DNA from: Dirofilaria immitis
Taxonomy: Eukaryota > Nematoda > Chromadorea > Rhabditida > Onchocercidae
DNA: 64,000 nucleotides
NCBI GenBank assembly: GCA_024305405.1
Contig: JAKNDB010000110.1
Span: 992,001 to 1,056,000 of the forward strand
Direction: 5' to 3'
Below the pieces are notes generated by a model. The model was not told where the DNA came from. It made no database searches and worked only from the letters and a program-made list of their open reading frames with translations. Below are positions 25,802 to 39,758 of the stretch, one piece after another (within the stretch, counting starts at the first letter, position 1; the number at the start of each line of letters is the position of its first letter). The translations under genes and the position numbers were made by a program.

Positions 25802-28800
25802 TTGCCATCTAAATAGAAGTATTTTTTTATCAAATAAATTTGAATTATCAAAGTATAGCAAAGTAGTTGAAAAAAGAAAAAATTGATATAAGTCGAAAAA
25901 AATCTAAAGAATTGAACTCCTGCAAAAACTTTTTGAAGTTTCTTATCAAAAATTAATGAATAATTGTTATGTTAAATAAGTAATTATAGCTTAATCATTG
26001 TCGATATAAATTTTGAAAAAACCAAATTGTGGAAAATTCTTCAAATATTTTAATATAATCATCTCAGAATTTATTGTAATTAAATAAAACATTGATGCTT
26101 GTTTATTTTTTAAATAAACAATTTAACTGCCATTAACTTCTATTTATTTCAGTTATTTCATTTCTTCCTTTTTTCTCTATTCGTTGTTCTCTTTAAAATT
26201 TCGTTTTCTTTTTGTGTAAAATTGCTTCCATAGTATGATTGATGCTATTTTTTAACAAAATTTCAAATACAAGTGTGAAACTATTAAGCGATAATGATTC
26301 ACTTTATTTTTCTAAATCGGTATTCAAAAGTTGTAATTAGTCTTGAATAAATCGGATGAATTCTGGAATTATTAATTGGAATAATTATTGAATATTATAA
26401 CACCTTTTGTGTTATAAAATGATGAACGCAGGAAAAATTGCTGCATTTAATTTAATCTTCTTAAACTTATTCATATGCAATTTTTCTATTAAAGTATATA
26501 TTTATTCGATAGCGATGAAATATGGAGAAGACATTATTGCTAAATTGATAAGTTTTAGCAGTTGTGTAGAAAATTATAAATTTTTAATTTCAAAAATCTT
26601 TTTCTACTCGCAATTTTTCGTCTAACTTCTTCGCTGATTTATCAATGATATGATTTAGATTAATCTCCAACCTATCATTTAAAATTTAATTTCATATTAG
26701 AAATAAATATACATAATTATTAAGCTAAAAAAATTGAAAACCATTATATAGATATTTTACAAATCTATTTAAATACTTTTAGCGATCAAAAAACATTAAT
26801 CGTAGACAGTAAAAAGTATAAGTTTGAATAATATTATTGAATGGGATGTTTTTTCTTTTGCTCTATTTAAAAAATTTCGAAATGGCAATAATTTCTGTAC
26901 AAGTTATTATATTTTTCACAGTTAATAAATTGTTGAGCCAAATTTTTGAAATTCATTTCCTGATATTTAATTGAAGCAGCTATATCAATTATCTTATTGA
27001 TTATGATGCATTCTTCTACAAGTTCAAAAATATTCCAGAGAATTAAAGCGACATATTATCCTATGCCAACGTTTTATTCCCCGTAAATTACTTCCATCGA
27101 ATTATTAATTTCTAAATCTCAACGTTCTAATAAAAGCAACTATCAACAATTCCTTGATGACCGAATAAATTTTAATTCTTAGAACTGAAATAATTACATT
27201 TGTTTCAGATAGACTATTTTCAATTCAAATCATAGCCATCATTCCTATATGAGACGACTGTACTTTGCAATGTTGATTTCTTGAGGTATTCACGTTAGTG
27301 TTATTAAGTCTTTTGTTCACTAAACCGTTGTCTTGAAAACATTCTCTTTGAACTACATCGAAAAAATCTTTTTTCTTCAAATTCCAGCAATCAAAAATCA
27401 AAAATTTTAAATCCATAGAATCTTGTTAAAATTCCTTATACCTGAATTAAAAAAAAAAAGACGTAATAAATGAGTTTCGGCGATTATGAAATTAATTAAT
27501 GCTTTCTTTAGAATTTGTTTGGTTTATTACATCGTATGTTTTTAATGAAAAAAATCATTTATCTTTTTTTTACCAAACAAGTCTTTTATTCTAAATGGCC
27601 ATAATAAAATTGAGTAGATGTAATGCGATCACAGAGGAAAAAGTGCTTTGATGAGGTAGCTAATTTTAAATGATAAACGATATCTGATAATTGAAAAATT
27701 CTATTTACTTTAATTCTTTTTCTCTTCATTTTTCGCCACTCCTTCAATTTTCTTTGTTGTATTCATTTCACCAGACCTAATTAAAAGAATTAGTATTTAT
27801 GGGTCATATTAAATCTTCGAATTTACTCCTACTTTTTTGTCTTTTTTAAATGCTTTTTTCTTCACACTTTTAAGAGACTTCAGAAATAACTTATTGTTGC
27901 TTTTTCTTTCTCTTTTCTTTTCGTTTTCAAAAATATGATAAGTTTGCGCTAAAATATCCTAAAAATACTCCGGAACCACCGACCATTATAACGACTCTTC
28001 TTTCATTTATATTTGTTTGTTATTATCAAGTTTCAATCTCTTTTTTAAAAAACATATCTAATATTTCAAAAAATGGAAACTTTTGTAACATCAAATAATA
28101 TCCTGCTTTTCTTTCACCGTAAAGCAATTTATAAATCAGAGCCTTAAATAAATATTGCATCATATTCACTGAAAATTATCGAAGAGGAAAATAGTTAATA
28201 TTTTTATACATGTAAATTTCATTTTTTTTCCTTCTTTTTCTTTTCATTTTAAAATAGATATTAAAAGATTTTTTCATCACACATTTGCTAGACGAATGAA
28301 AAAAAGTGTCGCAATGAATATCAAAATTGTAACAGAAAAGGAATTTTTGAATGTTAAAATATTTAATGGTATTATTACAACACGTATTTATAATTTTAAA
28401 AATGGTCATGTCTAAATGAACGATATTAATTCTCAACAGTTAAATCGACAAATGGCAACAACCTTTTGAATTTGTATTTGCAAATACGTAAATTCAAATG
28501 TTCTCTCTACTTTCAGTAATATTAATCAAAACAAATAAGAAATGAAACAGTTTTTTCCGAAAAGGAAAAAATCAGAAGTAAAAAGGAAAAGAATAAAATG
28601 TACTTTATGTTTACAATTTCCATTTTTCTTAACAGTTCGTGTTAAAATAATGTATGAGCATTTGATCGTTTGATTAACTAATGAATCTTTCTCTATTAAT
28701 TATGTAATTTCAGTTTACTTCTGATTTTTTTGGATAATTTTTTCTTGTTGAAAAAGAAAGAAAAGAAACTTGAAAAATTTATTTCTAAAAATCTTCTTTC

Positions 28801-29271
28801 ATTATATAAGAATGGATGATGATAGTTGGATAAATGGTAAAGTATATACATCAATTATGCAATATTACAGATAGATTAATAAGTCTGAAGCTGTTTAACT
28901 AAATAACAGTTGGATTGTTCTAATTATTTGTTATCCAATGTTCATATCAAATGGAAAGTTTGGACGATTAAATATTGTACATTTTTATTTTTTCCAGGAA
29001 ATTACAAAAACGAAAAAAGCATTGATATGATAAGCTATGGAAACATGTACAGATGTTCTATTATTGAAAAAGTTGAAAAGCAAAACCGAAAAAAAAACTA
29101 CGGGAAAGAAAAAACGAGCGAGAATCCTTAAAAATTTTTGCAGCTACTTACCAATTCATATTTTTGTGCAAATTATTTAGCGATAAATTTAGAAATCATT
29201 AAACCCTTTTTTATCAAAAAAAAAGAGAAAACGAGTCGCAAAACTGCTGAGAAACTGGCAGCAAAAAAAAT

Positions 29272-29595
29272 TTAAGAATATTCCGACGTCAATTTATCAA
29301 AAGTCTTCAACAGGGGTGAAGGGTCTATGAACCAACTGTTGACGCACTTTGCTATCATTATCAATAGGTGGTGGAGAAACTCATCATTTGAACATCCGTG
29401 ACGCAGTATAATCTTTGATGTCTTAGAGATTTCACATTTTAGTTTACGACTTCAGTTTTGTTTTTATCAATCTTCAGTCCCTTGATTGCATTAAAAGCTG
29501 TTAAATCTGACTGTAGCTGTTAGTAATGCTCTCAAACTCTTATTTATCACTAATCATATAATAAGTCTTCTTTGTCTTATATTTTTTTAAATGAT
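29272..29595 (-). mobile_element. Decayed non-LTR retrotransposon reverse-transcriptase fragment
   Basis: On the minus strand the window reads through pieces resembling the end of a LINE reverse-transcriptase domain: YMISDK then EFESITNSY in one frame, LQSDLTAFNAIKGLKIDKNK followed by TEVV in another, then an open frame of about 50 codons ending at 29272-29274. The GLKIDKNKTEV pattern matches the GL-IN--KT-V motif that follows the catalytic region in many non-LTR elements. The YADD box is not clearly preserved, and frames are broken by stops and shifts. The call rests on pattern recognition only. Confidence 0.35.
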
Positions 29596-30693
29596 AGGTC
29601 ATCCGGAACTTTATCATAACAATATAATTTAAAGATTATCAATTTAAAGATTATCATTTAAAGTTAAATTGAGAATATATATCATAAATTATATGTCACA
29701 TGATATATTTACACTGCTATTGAATATGAAATGAACGTAAATGATTTCTCTCTATCCTTTAGATATTGTATGATTGTGTAAAATGATAGTTATAAAATGT
29801 AACAGATGTTTATTTATGGACTTTTTATGAGCGTTCTGCTATCAGCAAGCATTAAACGTTATACTTTTTTCTCTTTTATCTCTTCTAAGCATTAGAAAGA
29901 ACACTGTTACAATTATATTATAGTATCAAATCAGATAGGACAAAAGTATTGTTCGAAATTTTTAAAGGATGAAAACATTTTCTTTGAAACTTATTAGATT
30001 ATATTTGTGAAAATTAAAATAAACATTATATAAGTTTTATTCAAAAATGTAATGTCTATGATTATGAAAAATACGCGTGGTTTTATTTTTAATCCATGTG
30101 AAAAATTAATTACTATTAATAATAGTTAATACAAGATAAAAAAGATTTTAAATTAGTTCCGGTTGAAGTAGGAAGTTGAATGAAGGATTCTTGACAGTTG
30201 CTCCTGATAATGTTTCATTGTCAATTTGTTTCCATACATTTTTTCTCCGTAGTTTTTCCTGTTTAAAATTATTTTACGTTTATTCACATCTTTTGATCTT
30301 TCCTATGCTACATCACTTAGCATCTTTCCTTCGTCATTTTTGGAGATTTCTGAGAAAAGATCTGATGAATAATTATGGGTGGCATTGCTTTCATTTCTAT
30401 TAACGGTAATTCAATATCTTCATCAATCACTGTTGTTATGTATTAATTGCTTGAATTGAGCAGTACAATTTTCTTTATCTATTTTTTTGACTTGTAATAC
30501 CGAAGGTTTAATTTCACATTAATGATTTATTCACATTTTCATTTCTTTTTTTTTTTCATTCTTAAACCAAATCAACTTGTAAATAAAATAAACATCTTCA
30601 GGCTTCTCATACTTAAACTTGATAACATCCTATAGCTAGAAGTTATGTGAATGACAATATCGATCTGAAGATGTCGGTTACATGCGCGTTATA

Positions 30694-30985
30694 TTATCAT
30701 CTGATAGCTATACTTACTTTGGATTTCAAGTTTTTTTCTTCCATTTGTTCTTCTTAACTGCTGAAGGGTTATAGCATAATCCCTTAAGAATATCATCGAG
30801 TTTCAGAGTTATTCGGTGATAGCATATTACATCATTAAATTCGATTTGTTGTAGGTTAGCATACACATTTAAGCACAGTGTGTAGCACTAAGCTAATGAG
30901 TGAATAATGCTAAAATCTTCACCAAATTAATCAAATTAAGATAACAGCTTATCATCTGATAGCTATACTTACTTTGGATTTCAAG
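30694..30985. repeat. Exact 37-bp direct repeat, two copies
   Basis: Bases 30694-30730 recur exactly at 30949-30985 (255 bases apart); the unit contains CATCTGATAGCTATACTTAC. No coding sequence overlaps it. It could be a recent local duplication or the ends of an element. Confidence 0.8.
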
Positions 30986-33630
30986 CTTTTAGATGTAAAT
31001 TAACTAAAATTTCTTCTTTAGTTATGCTCTTACAGCTTGTATCGTGCTTACCAGAATTTTAGCATTTTCAAGTTGCATAGCTGTAATTTATAGCATTATA
31101 TTTGCCTCTTTCGAACAATATATTTAGAAATTTTTTTGTTGTAGCGTTATAAGGTAGGTTTACAATTAGTTTTTAAACGAGCAAATATCAGTCTGTCAAA
31201 TGAATTCTAATTATTAAAGGTTTATTGAATAAATAAAAGAAAATTAATGACTGCATAAGTTAAATCACTTGTAATTCTATGCGATATCCGTTTTGCAAAT
31301 TTGCAAATTTTAACGAAGATTCACGAAGTTCTTGATACTTTATTCTATCATTAATTAAACTGCTCTGTTTATCAAATCTTAGGTTTGCTAAGTGCTTATT
31401 CATATGCTAGAAATCAATTTATTCTCGTCAATTTTTTCCTCCTTCTTCAAAGATACATTTGCAATGATATAAGATGATACGATAAACAAACAATTCGTCT
31501 ACTAACCAAAATTTCAAAATTCTGCCCAAAACTTCTTCTTTTCCTAAATTGCCATTTTATATAATTATTGAATATTCATATGGTATTTTTGTATCAGAAT
31601 ACTTTTTCTCCTGAATTCTTCTAAAAATATAAAATTATAATAGATGGGAACCTAACGATTCTTTATTTAATTGACTTTGAAAGATTTAAATTCTAATTAT
31701 TTTTTTCATTCCAACAACTGAAAATATATTTTGAATTCTATGTTACAAACTTTGAATGTAAAAAAGAAGTTAAAATTATCGAATTAAAAAGAATCAGTTT
31801 CAAGCTTTTTATTTTTAATTAAACCAGAAGAAATACACACATACAAATATATACATGCATACATACATCATGCATCTATACACATATGAATATATATATG
31901 AAGTTGGTTATTATAAAATCGTTCGCTTATCTCTCAATAAAACTTTAAAATAAACAATGATCCCAAATGTTGGAAAAAATATTAATTGGCAGTTTTGTCA
32001 ACATTTGAGAAAAATTTCTTTGATATTGTAAAGATAACTAACAAAGTGTTAGATTGATTAGTCTAAGTTGTATTCTATGCTATCCTCAAATTATTTTACC
32101 TTCCTTTTGCACTTGACTCAGTTAAGTGAGCTTTCGTTATTATAAGTCCTCTATTTCTTTTTTTTTTGTCTTATCATTATTATTTTTTGAAGCCATTTTT
32201 CAAGATTTGATAACAAAATGCATATTTTAAATTTCAAAATATTAATAGAATTTTTATTATTTTCAATAACTGACTAAATTAATAATTTTTATATTTTATT
32301 TTCTTGATTTCTAATGCATCAAAATGACTTTTCAATCTTCATTGTAAGTTCTCTGATATAAATCAGCTTGGATTTAAAATTTATAATTTTCGAAAACCAT
32401 TTTACTCAAGTCATTTTTCTGGGAAGAAGAGAAGAAAAAGAACGGTGGTATAACAGGTTTTTTTTTTTCATTTGAATTGGTGCAGCAGCTGGTTGTAACT
32501 GAACAATGATCAGCACCAAGCTAGACGTACTGTTGATTTTAATTTTTCAAGAAGGAAACTGAAAAGTTGGCTTAAAAGTTCAAGAATTAATCGTCTTTAC
32601 GAAATGAATAAAGCACGGAAGAGACAGAAAAAGGCAGAGAAGAAATAATTGTTACGCTTTAAAAGTCATAAATTTTTCGAAAACAATCATTGTTATAAAG
32701 TATGTCATCACTTTTTTAAATTCTATTTTATTATTAATTCTTGAAAAAAAAAATAAAACAGAGTGATTGCTTTCAAATCTCGTTGTTATTTTCATCAGTG
32801 ACATTGACATGTGAATAAGTGGACATTAATAATAATTTAATGGTTTCTAATTATTTACCATTGCTCCAGTTGATAAAACAGACATATACAGACAGTAAAT
32901 CGTGTGAAAAAAGTGATTACCATGTGATAGATATAATTGATAAGTAATCCTTCTGTTCCATACAAAATGATTTATTGGAGCAAAAAAAAGCTAGCAATAA
33001 AGCGATGAATTGAGAATATAATTCGCATTAGAATCAGTAATGGCACAGTTATTTTGTCAAATCATTTTTGGATACCAAACTAGAAAGTTTCATCGGGGTT
33101 TTTCTTGCTATTATCGACTATTTCTGCTATAAGTTTATTTTGTAAAAAAGAAAAAAAGAAGAGAAGTTGAAATGATGATATTTTGAAAAGAAAGAGGGTG
33201 AGACATTTTGTTTAAGAAAAATAGTTCGTTTTTTGACAAAGCAAACTCTCGATAATACGAATGATGTCATTTTTTCCCAAACCTTCTTTCTTTTCTAAAA
33301 TTTCTATTAAATTAGAAAACAAATACATATATTATATAATATCGTTTCCCTACTGATATTCTATTAAGTCGTTCCTTAATTTTTTTTTTTTACCAATAGA
33401 AAAAGTAGAAATCGTAAAAGTTATGGAAAAATTCCACAACTTTTATCACCTTCGATCCGTTGACTCGCATGTTTCATGTGCTTTGTGCTTAAAAAACTTG
33501 GTAAAAAGCGTTATAAGATGCCTTTAATTTAGAAGTCGAAATGTCAGCGGCAGAATATATTATTCAAATTCTAAACTATAATTCTATTTAAAAAAAATTA
33601 AAAAGCTAGACTATCAATACTGGTAAGAAA

Positions 33631-36611
33631 ATGGCGATGAATCTGCATTCGATGGCAGTTGATGTTAAATCATGTACTGAGCAAACTATTTTGCAATCAT
33701 TCGCTACTGAAATTAGGCCTCACAATTTGCCTGAGCTGAAATTGCAGATTAACAACGATCAACAATCTAATAAATTACGCTGGACAATTGATGTTAGTTA
33801 TCAGAATTCTTTTACGATTGGTTGTTTCTAATTTATAATTTCATGATGATTTTTTCCACTAAAATTGCAAAATTTAATTTATTTTTTTGAATTTATTAAA
33901 TATTTTAAAATTCTATATTTTTCAGATGCCTGAAGAATCATCACCTCCTTCATCTATAGATCCATTTAAATGCATACGCAATGATGATTCTGGTTTTTCA
34001 TCCGATGATAATATGCAATCTACTATCGAAAAAGGCAACAACTTGTAACGAGTTAATTCTAATATAGCACTATCATTTCTTTTATCTCGTAAAGTACAAA
34101 AATTTGAATTTTAATCAGTATTTTTGCTGTAATTAATAACTTTTATAAATTATTAATAAGATGTTAAAAATTGCTTAATATCATTTTTGTTAAGGACTCG
34201 CTCAAAATCACTTCGATCAGCATTGCGTTCATCCACTACGAAAAATTTAAGTATGCGCAAAACGGTGCATTTTGCAGACTCATTTGGTTTAGATCTTGTA
34301 CATCAAAATTATTATGAAGCAGATGATTTCTCATTTAAGTATGTACTAAAAATATTTAGAATTTTTTTGTATAATCTGGCATTCATTTTTAATCGGTAGC
34401 GTTTGATTTACTTGACAGTTTTACTTTTTTCAACAATAACTTTTTAAATCTTAAAAATTATAATTTTCAGGTTTGAAAAGTTTTCTGCGAAATTTTCTCC
34501 ATTATATACCAAAATTATCAAACGTCCACAGAATGTTATGTTAAGCTTAGAAAAATGTCAAGAACGTACTGATGCGGAAGTTAGCCATTTAACACATGTT
34601 CAATCTGTTTGCTTACAATGTGTTAAATTCCTTGATATGAATATCATTGGCACGGTTAATGTTTTCAATGTCGCATATGAAAAGCAGGTTAATTAATATA
34701 TGAGAAATTTTAACTTCAACACTTATTAATTAGCTGATAAAATTTTTTATCGAAATAATTCAATAATTAACTGATTAAAAAGGTAAATGATAAATTATAA
34801 AAATTTAAATGGATTATTCTCCGATTCGTTCATAATGAAACGAATGACAAATATCGTGACCATTACTTCAGTCATTTTGCAACTGTTTTCTCTAACAAAT
34901 AAACTCTTCTCATGTCTTAAAAACGTATATTTTTAACATAATTGAAATATTAATTGAATCTTAACCCTACAATTTACCATTTTCTCAACTAATAATAATA
35001 ATAATAATAAGTGACATTATGCCATAGAAAGAATGATGTGAACTAAACATTTCAAATTGTAACATTATACGGTTTTGCTTCTTTTCGTCGGTGCCTTTTG
35101 ATTGAGAAATTCTGTAATGTCAACATCTAATAACGCTAATTGAATCGATAAACTTCTTTTTTTCAAAATTATTTCAGTTTTCTAGCACTCTCAAGGTGAT
35201 TTTTTTTTCGAATAGAAAGAAATACAATTACTTCAGTCTGTTTGGTGATTTAACAAGCAGTATGAAGTTTTCAAAAAGCTGCGAAGTTTTGTTTTTATTA
35301 TTTTCCAGGTAATCACAAAAAAATTTGGTTTAGTCATTTTATCATAATATTCCACTAACAACAGCCGAATAACGTCGAATCATAACTAAAACAACTAAAA
35401 CTTAAATAAATCAGGAAAATATACTATGAAGCTTCTATCGACTAAGATTAACCATTCAAAACCAATGAGTTCAGATAATTGACTAAATGTTATAAGGAAA
35501 CATTGAGTGGTTTATTTTTACGTCATATTTTAAGTATTTCCACATCATATTGCATTGCAATTCTAATTTTAATTTAAGTAAATTTCAAACTTTGAAATTA
35601 TACCAAAGCTAAATCTTCTAAATTTCAAAACCGACCAAAAATATTTATTTTAATGTTCTTTCTTTTACCTTACTTGCAACGAATTAATCAGTTTGTTTAT
35701 GCATTTTAATTTCATCACTTTAATTTCATTTTTCAGGTATATGTTAGATACACTACAGATAGTTGGAGAACAAATATCGAAGCAGCAGGGAGATATGCAA
35801 ATTCAGCGGAAGATGGCATTATAGACAAATTCACATTTATCATATCACTTCCAACTGATTTTCCAGTATTTATTTCTATTAAACATTTAATTAATTGTAC
35901 TATCTCATCATAATTTCAATTAGATCTTAGTAGTACAATTAGATCTTAATATTAACACCAACCTATTTGTAACTACAGTACCAATTTGAGATACAGTTGA
36001 TTCTCTTCCTAATTTAAAATAAAAAAACTGCAATGACACCAGTGATACGATGGTAACAAAACGTATTTTATCATTGTAAATCATGATTCTAGATCGGTGC
36101 AACATGTGAATTTTGCATACGTTACGTAGTTAGTGGTATCGTATACTGGGACAATAATCAAGGAGCGAATTATGCTATACGAGCAGTAGAAAGTATTGTC
36201 GAGACGAAATCCAAGACGAACTTGGTTCCAAAATCATTTCAACCGTCGGATAATGCTTATAGTTACAAGATTAAGGAAAATCGATCATATAACGACTTCT
36301 ATTATACAAACCCTTTCAACTCATGGCCCTTTTCATGGCAGTTAGCAAACCGAAATAATCGGAGAAACGAAAATATGCAAATTGATAAAAATTACTTGTT
36401 CAAATGTTCGTTATTTTCAAATTTTAATTTAAATTTTAGAAATAATTCCCTACATATCATACATAAACAAAAAAATTAATGATATGGTTCATTGTTGATC
36501 GTAATGATAGTATGAATGATTATTTTAAATATAAATCCAATTTTTTTCAGAAATCAATTGGAGTTATGGAAAATGCAAGAATTTGAAAGTTCCAGATCGA
36601 TTGAGGTGTAA
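33631..36611 (+). CDS. PP1 glycogen-targeting regulatory subunit (PPP1R3-like, CBM21 domain)
   Basis: This family tethers protein phosphatase 1 to glycogen and so promotes dephosphorylation of glycogen synthase. Exons 33631-33792, 33926-34044, 34195-34338, 34471-34687, 35737-35865, 36093-36397 and 36551-36611 give about 378 residues; every phase agrees. The third exon carries the PP1-docking RVxF-type motif in its family context, KTVHFADSFGLDL. Exons 4-6 hold the CBM21 starch/glycogen-binding fold: NIIGTVNVFNVAYEK, YVRYTTDSWRT and the hallmark YWDNNQGANY. A Ser-rich, Asp-rich linker (DDSGFSSDDN) precedes the docking motif. The donor of the sixth exon (TT at 36396-36397 then GT) is weak. If unused, the frame instead runs on to TAA at 36477-36479, giving a different C-terminus. 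The last exon (QLELWKMQEFESS, stop 36609-36611) looks genuinely coding. Confidence 0.88.
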
Positions 36612-39600
36612 CACATATCTGTTTTATTTGAAATATCTTCCAGTGGTCAGTTAATAGTTGATAGGAATCAAGTTTTATTTGCTGAATGGATTAGGTGATA
36701 AATCTCTTATTTGATAAATCGCTTGAAATTCTCAAATCTCAATTTTAATGATGCAAATCAATAAATTCAACAAAATTAAATCTTATCACTTTTTGCGATT
36801 ATATTGATACAATAATATCATTTTACTAACTAACAATTTATTTTGAAATTTATTTTCGAAATATTTAGTTGAAATTACAATAAATTGCTTATATTCCTCC
36901 AAAAAAACGATGAACGAATATTCTCGTTCTGAATTATTCAAAAGAATGAACCATATAAAATTGAAAAGCAAAAATTTTTCGGAAATAATTAAAGATTCTT
37001 GCTAATGAATGAATCTACGCTCATATTATTTTTACATAATATAATAACCTAACAACGTCTGCATATAGTACATACATACGCATATATATATATATAACAT
37101 TTCATAAATATAAGAGTTTCAAAAATTTTTGCAAGAAGTAAAATCAAATTTAAATCAGATGAAAATATATCAATTCAAGTTTAAAGATAATGAACGAAAA
37201 TCAAATCTAAATGTGAAAATAAATAATAATTTTCAAAGCAAAAAATTCTGTGCAATAATTTTTTGATTTGCCCGACATCACAAATGTCTTTAACCGGATA
37301 AAACAAAATTACCAATGAATTTATCGGTGAATATTGCTTTATCCTATTATCAGTGTCCTATGATTCGGCTCTCTTTCAATCAATAAATTGTTTATTTAAA
37401 TAATCATTGAAGTTTCATATTCGACATTCTACAATCAGTCACATCTTGCAATTTTGTCATCTTTACGATTTCCATAATATTTGCATTGCTCGCACAATGA
37501 TTTATTTATTTTATCAAACCTTCTATTTGAAATTATCGGTTTTTACTATTAGAATATTTCGTTTTTAAAATTGTGTATGTTTTAGTTAGATTCTTTTTAA
37601 AATACGTCATTTGAAATCAATGCTTCACTGATAATTTTCTTGTGCCAAAAGAGATCATTTTGAAAAAAAAAAAAAAAAAAAAAAAAAATATATTTGATAT
37701 ATTTATACAAAACTGGAATATTAAAAGAAATGAGATTATGTAAATAACAAGTATCTTTCATTTGTATCAAATTCTGAAGGAAAAATTTGTCAAATTTCAT
37801 GCTTTAAGATTCTTTGCTATGAAAATCTTTAAAGCTTTGATAGGCGATGAAAATATGGAATAAAATTTGAAATTTTATAAATATCTGCAAAATTTGGAAA
37901 AAGCGAAATGAAATTTGCAATAATCTGTATACAACACTATATAACGCAGATTTATTTGCTGCTGTGGTGGTGATGTGGTGATAATGAAAAGCGCAATTAA
38001 GCTTAATATCATCCTTAATATTCCGCTAACCGAAAAATTGAGTAACACGACAATTTATCGTAATGTCTAAGACTGAACAATATATCATATCTTCCAGGTA
38101 TCAAGTGTATTGTTACAATCGCAGAGTTTTTTCGGACATAAATAGTAAGACTAAATGATAAATCAACCTCTTCCCTCCTTTTTTCTTTAATTTAATTTAA
38201 TCTTTGACTTTTATTTGGACAAAATAACGAAAAATTATGAAAGTTATCAATCCCGCGCATTACGATAAATGATGATTGTAAATTCTTTTTATAAACGTAA
38301 CTGATAATTAGGATTTCGAATACTCTGTTATTTCATTTTTAAATTTGATTAAAACCGAAAAATTGCTTTTCGTACTTTCAGATACCACCATTCATTTGAA
38401 TATCGTTTAGATAGCAGTAATGAAAATGAAAATCTATCATACATTATCCTCTGATCTTTGCATATGTTGTTTTCAGTAGCACGATCAAAATTAAACTCTA
38501 AAGATAAAGATTTATTTACTGGAGCCACATCAATTTCGTTTGCTAATTCAAAAATCACGTTGATAAATTTTCAAAAACCATCAACCTTTTGCAGCTTTAA
38601 ATTTATCACTACCTTAAATCATCAAATTAGTCATCTTATTGATTGCATGTAAGTTTTTATATATTTTTTAGAATACAATTGGTCAGACTTCAGATAATTT
38701 AATAAATTTACTTCGTGATTAATTCAAAAATAAAAGGAAAGCAATGATTCATTTTGTTTAACCAGTATTAATTGTTATGGCTGGGTAGAATGCTTAGTGA
38801 TCGTAGAAACTAAAAATCTCATTTCTTTTGAATTTACTAGGCAGATTTTTAAATGAATTCACAATTATAATTGACCAATTCATTCTTAATGCTGAAACTT
38901 CAATATATTTCGCCGAAACTGAACCAGTAAATTTCCTAGAAAAACCCAAATTAAAAAAAAAAAAGAAAGAAAAAACCAATAGATTTATCTAAACTACTTT
39001 AATGTTTTTAATTGCCGATGCTACTCATTTCAAATTTGCGCAAATAACTTTCCTCAAGAATTTTCGTGATACTGTCACTGACTTGTATGTTATAACGGGG
39101 AGAAAAAGAATCTCTTACTAATTTCATCCTTTTTCGAAATTTTCAGAAAATATCGAAAGGTTGCAGAAAAATTCGTCTAACTGATTGACCCCTTGAAACA
39201 TCCAAAACATTAAAGATCTCCATCATTTAAACTAAAATATAGGCACCAATTGAACAAAAAATTGCACGGACAGTCATTTCTCGAGGCGCTACTTTTCATC
39301 TGCACAACGTGAATGTACGACTACATTTAGTCTTTCTTTCATAAGCTATGCCCCATAACACACGCTGCATCACGAATCTTAGCAATCTCTTCTCTCACCC
39401 TATTCCACACTCTTTTCCATTTTTCTCAAATAGTATTGTTCAGTATTGTTCAGATTTCTAACAGTTCTTAAGTTTGCCTCTGTACCATGTTTCTCGTAAT
39501 TCATCGTTTGTTCTTTATTAACCAGTGGTGTCTCTACCCCGTAGTCTGCGTTAAGTTCTCTTGTATTTCTCAGTATCTCTCAATTATTAGATTGATATTC

Positions 39601-39758
39601 TGTTCAGGATTCGCCGGATGGATTTTTGTTGACAGCGAATGCGCGTTCTTGATTTTGGTCGTCAAATTCTGTCAATCCAAAATTTTTTCCAGATTCATAT
39701 GAATATAAGTTTTCGAAAACTTTGAACAAATACAGTTTTTAATCTGGTCTATCTCAAG
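36612..39758. other. Intergenic, no gene recognised
   Basis: AT-rich DNA between the PPP1R3-like and REXO4-like genes on the same strand. It contains a 26-base A run (37663-37688), a short TA run near 37083 and, closer to REXO4, a more GC-rich 250 bases (39240-39480) that may hold its promoter. Frames such as 38349-38558 and 38458-38652 are overlapping and have no family features. Confidence 0.4.
37663..37688. repeat. 26-base poly(A) tract
   Basis: An uninterrupted run of 26 A followed by TATAT. It could be the tail of an old retroposed sequence on the plus strand, but no body was recognised upstream. Confidence 0.8.

Larger units (their letters stand above)
25802..33630. other. Long intergenic region, mostly without recognisable content
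   Basis: AATAAA lies at 25833-25838, shortly after the NACHT-WD stop, and may be its poly(A) signal. The rest is AT-rich with short meaningless frames, apart from a decayed reverse-transcriptase fragment (about 29272-29595), an exact 37-base repeat (30694/30949) and microsatellite-like sequence at about 31835-31900. Confidence 0.5.

Noticed and set aside
27950..28015. Minus-strand RVVIMVGGSGVFLGYF, reminiscent of a nucleotide-binding loop
   Set aside because: Isolated segment of about 20 codons with no neighbouring exon of matching phase.
30505..30516. GGTTTAATTTC, resembling the start of the SL1 spliced leader
   Set aside because: Only the first nine or so bases match; the rest of the leader, the donor and the Sm site are absent.
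39340..39480. Short minus-strand frame with RVREEIAKIRDAACVMG
   Set aside because: About 22 codons only, bounded by stops, in the likely REXO4 promoter area; insufficient for a call.
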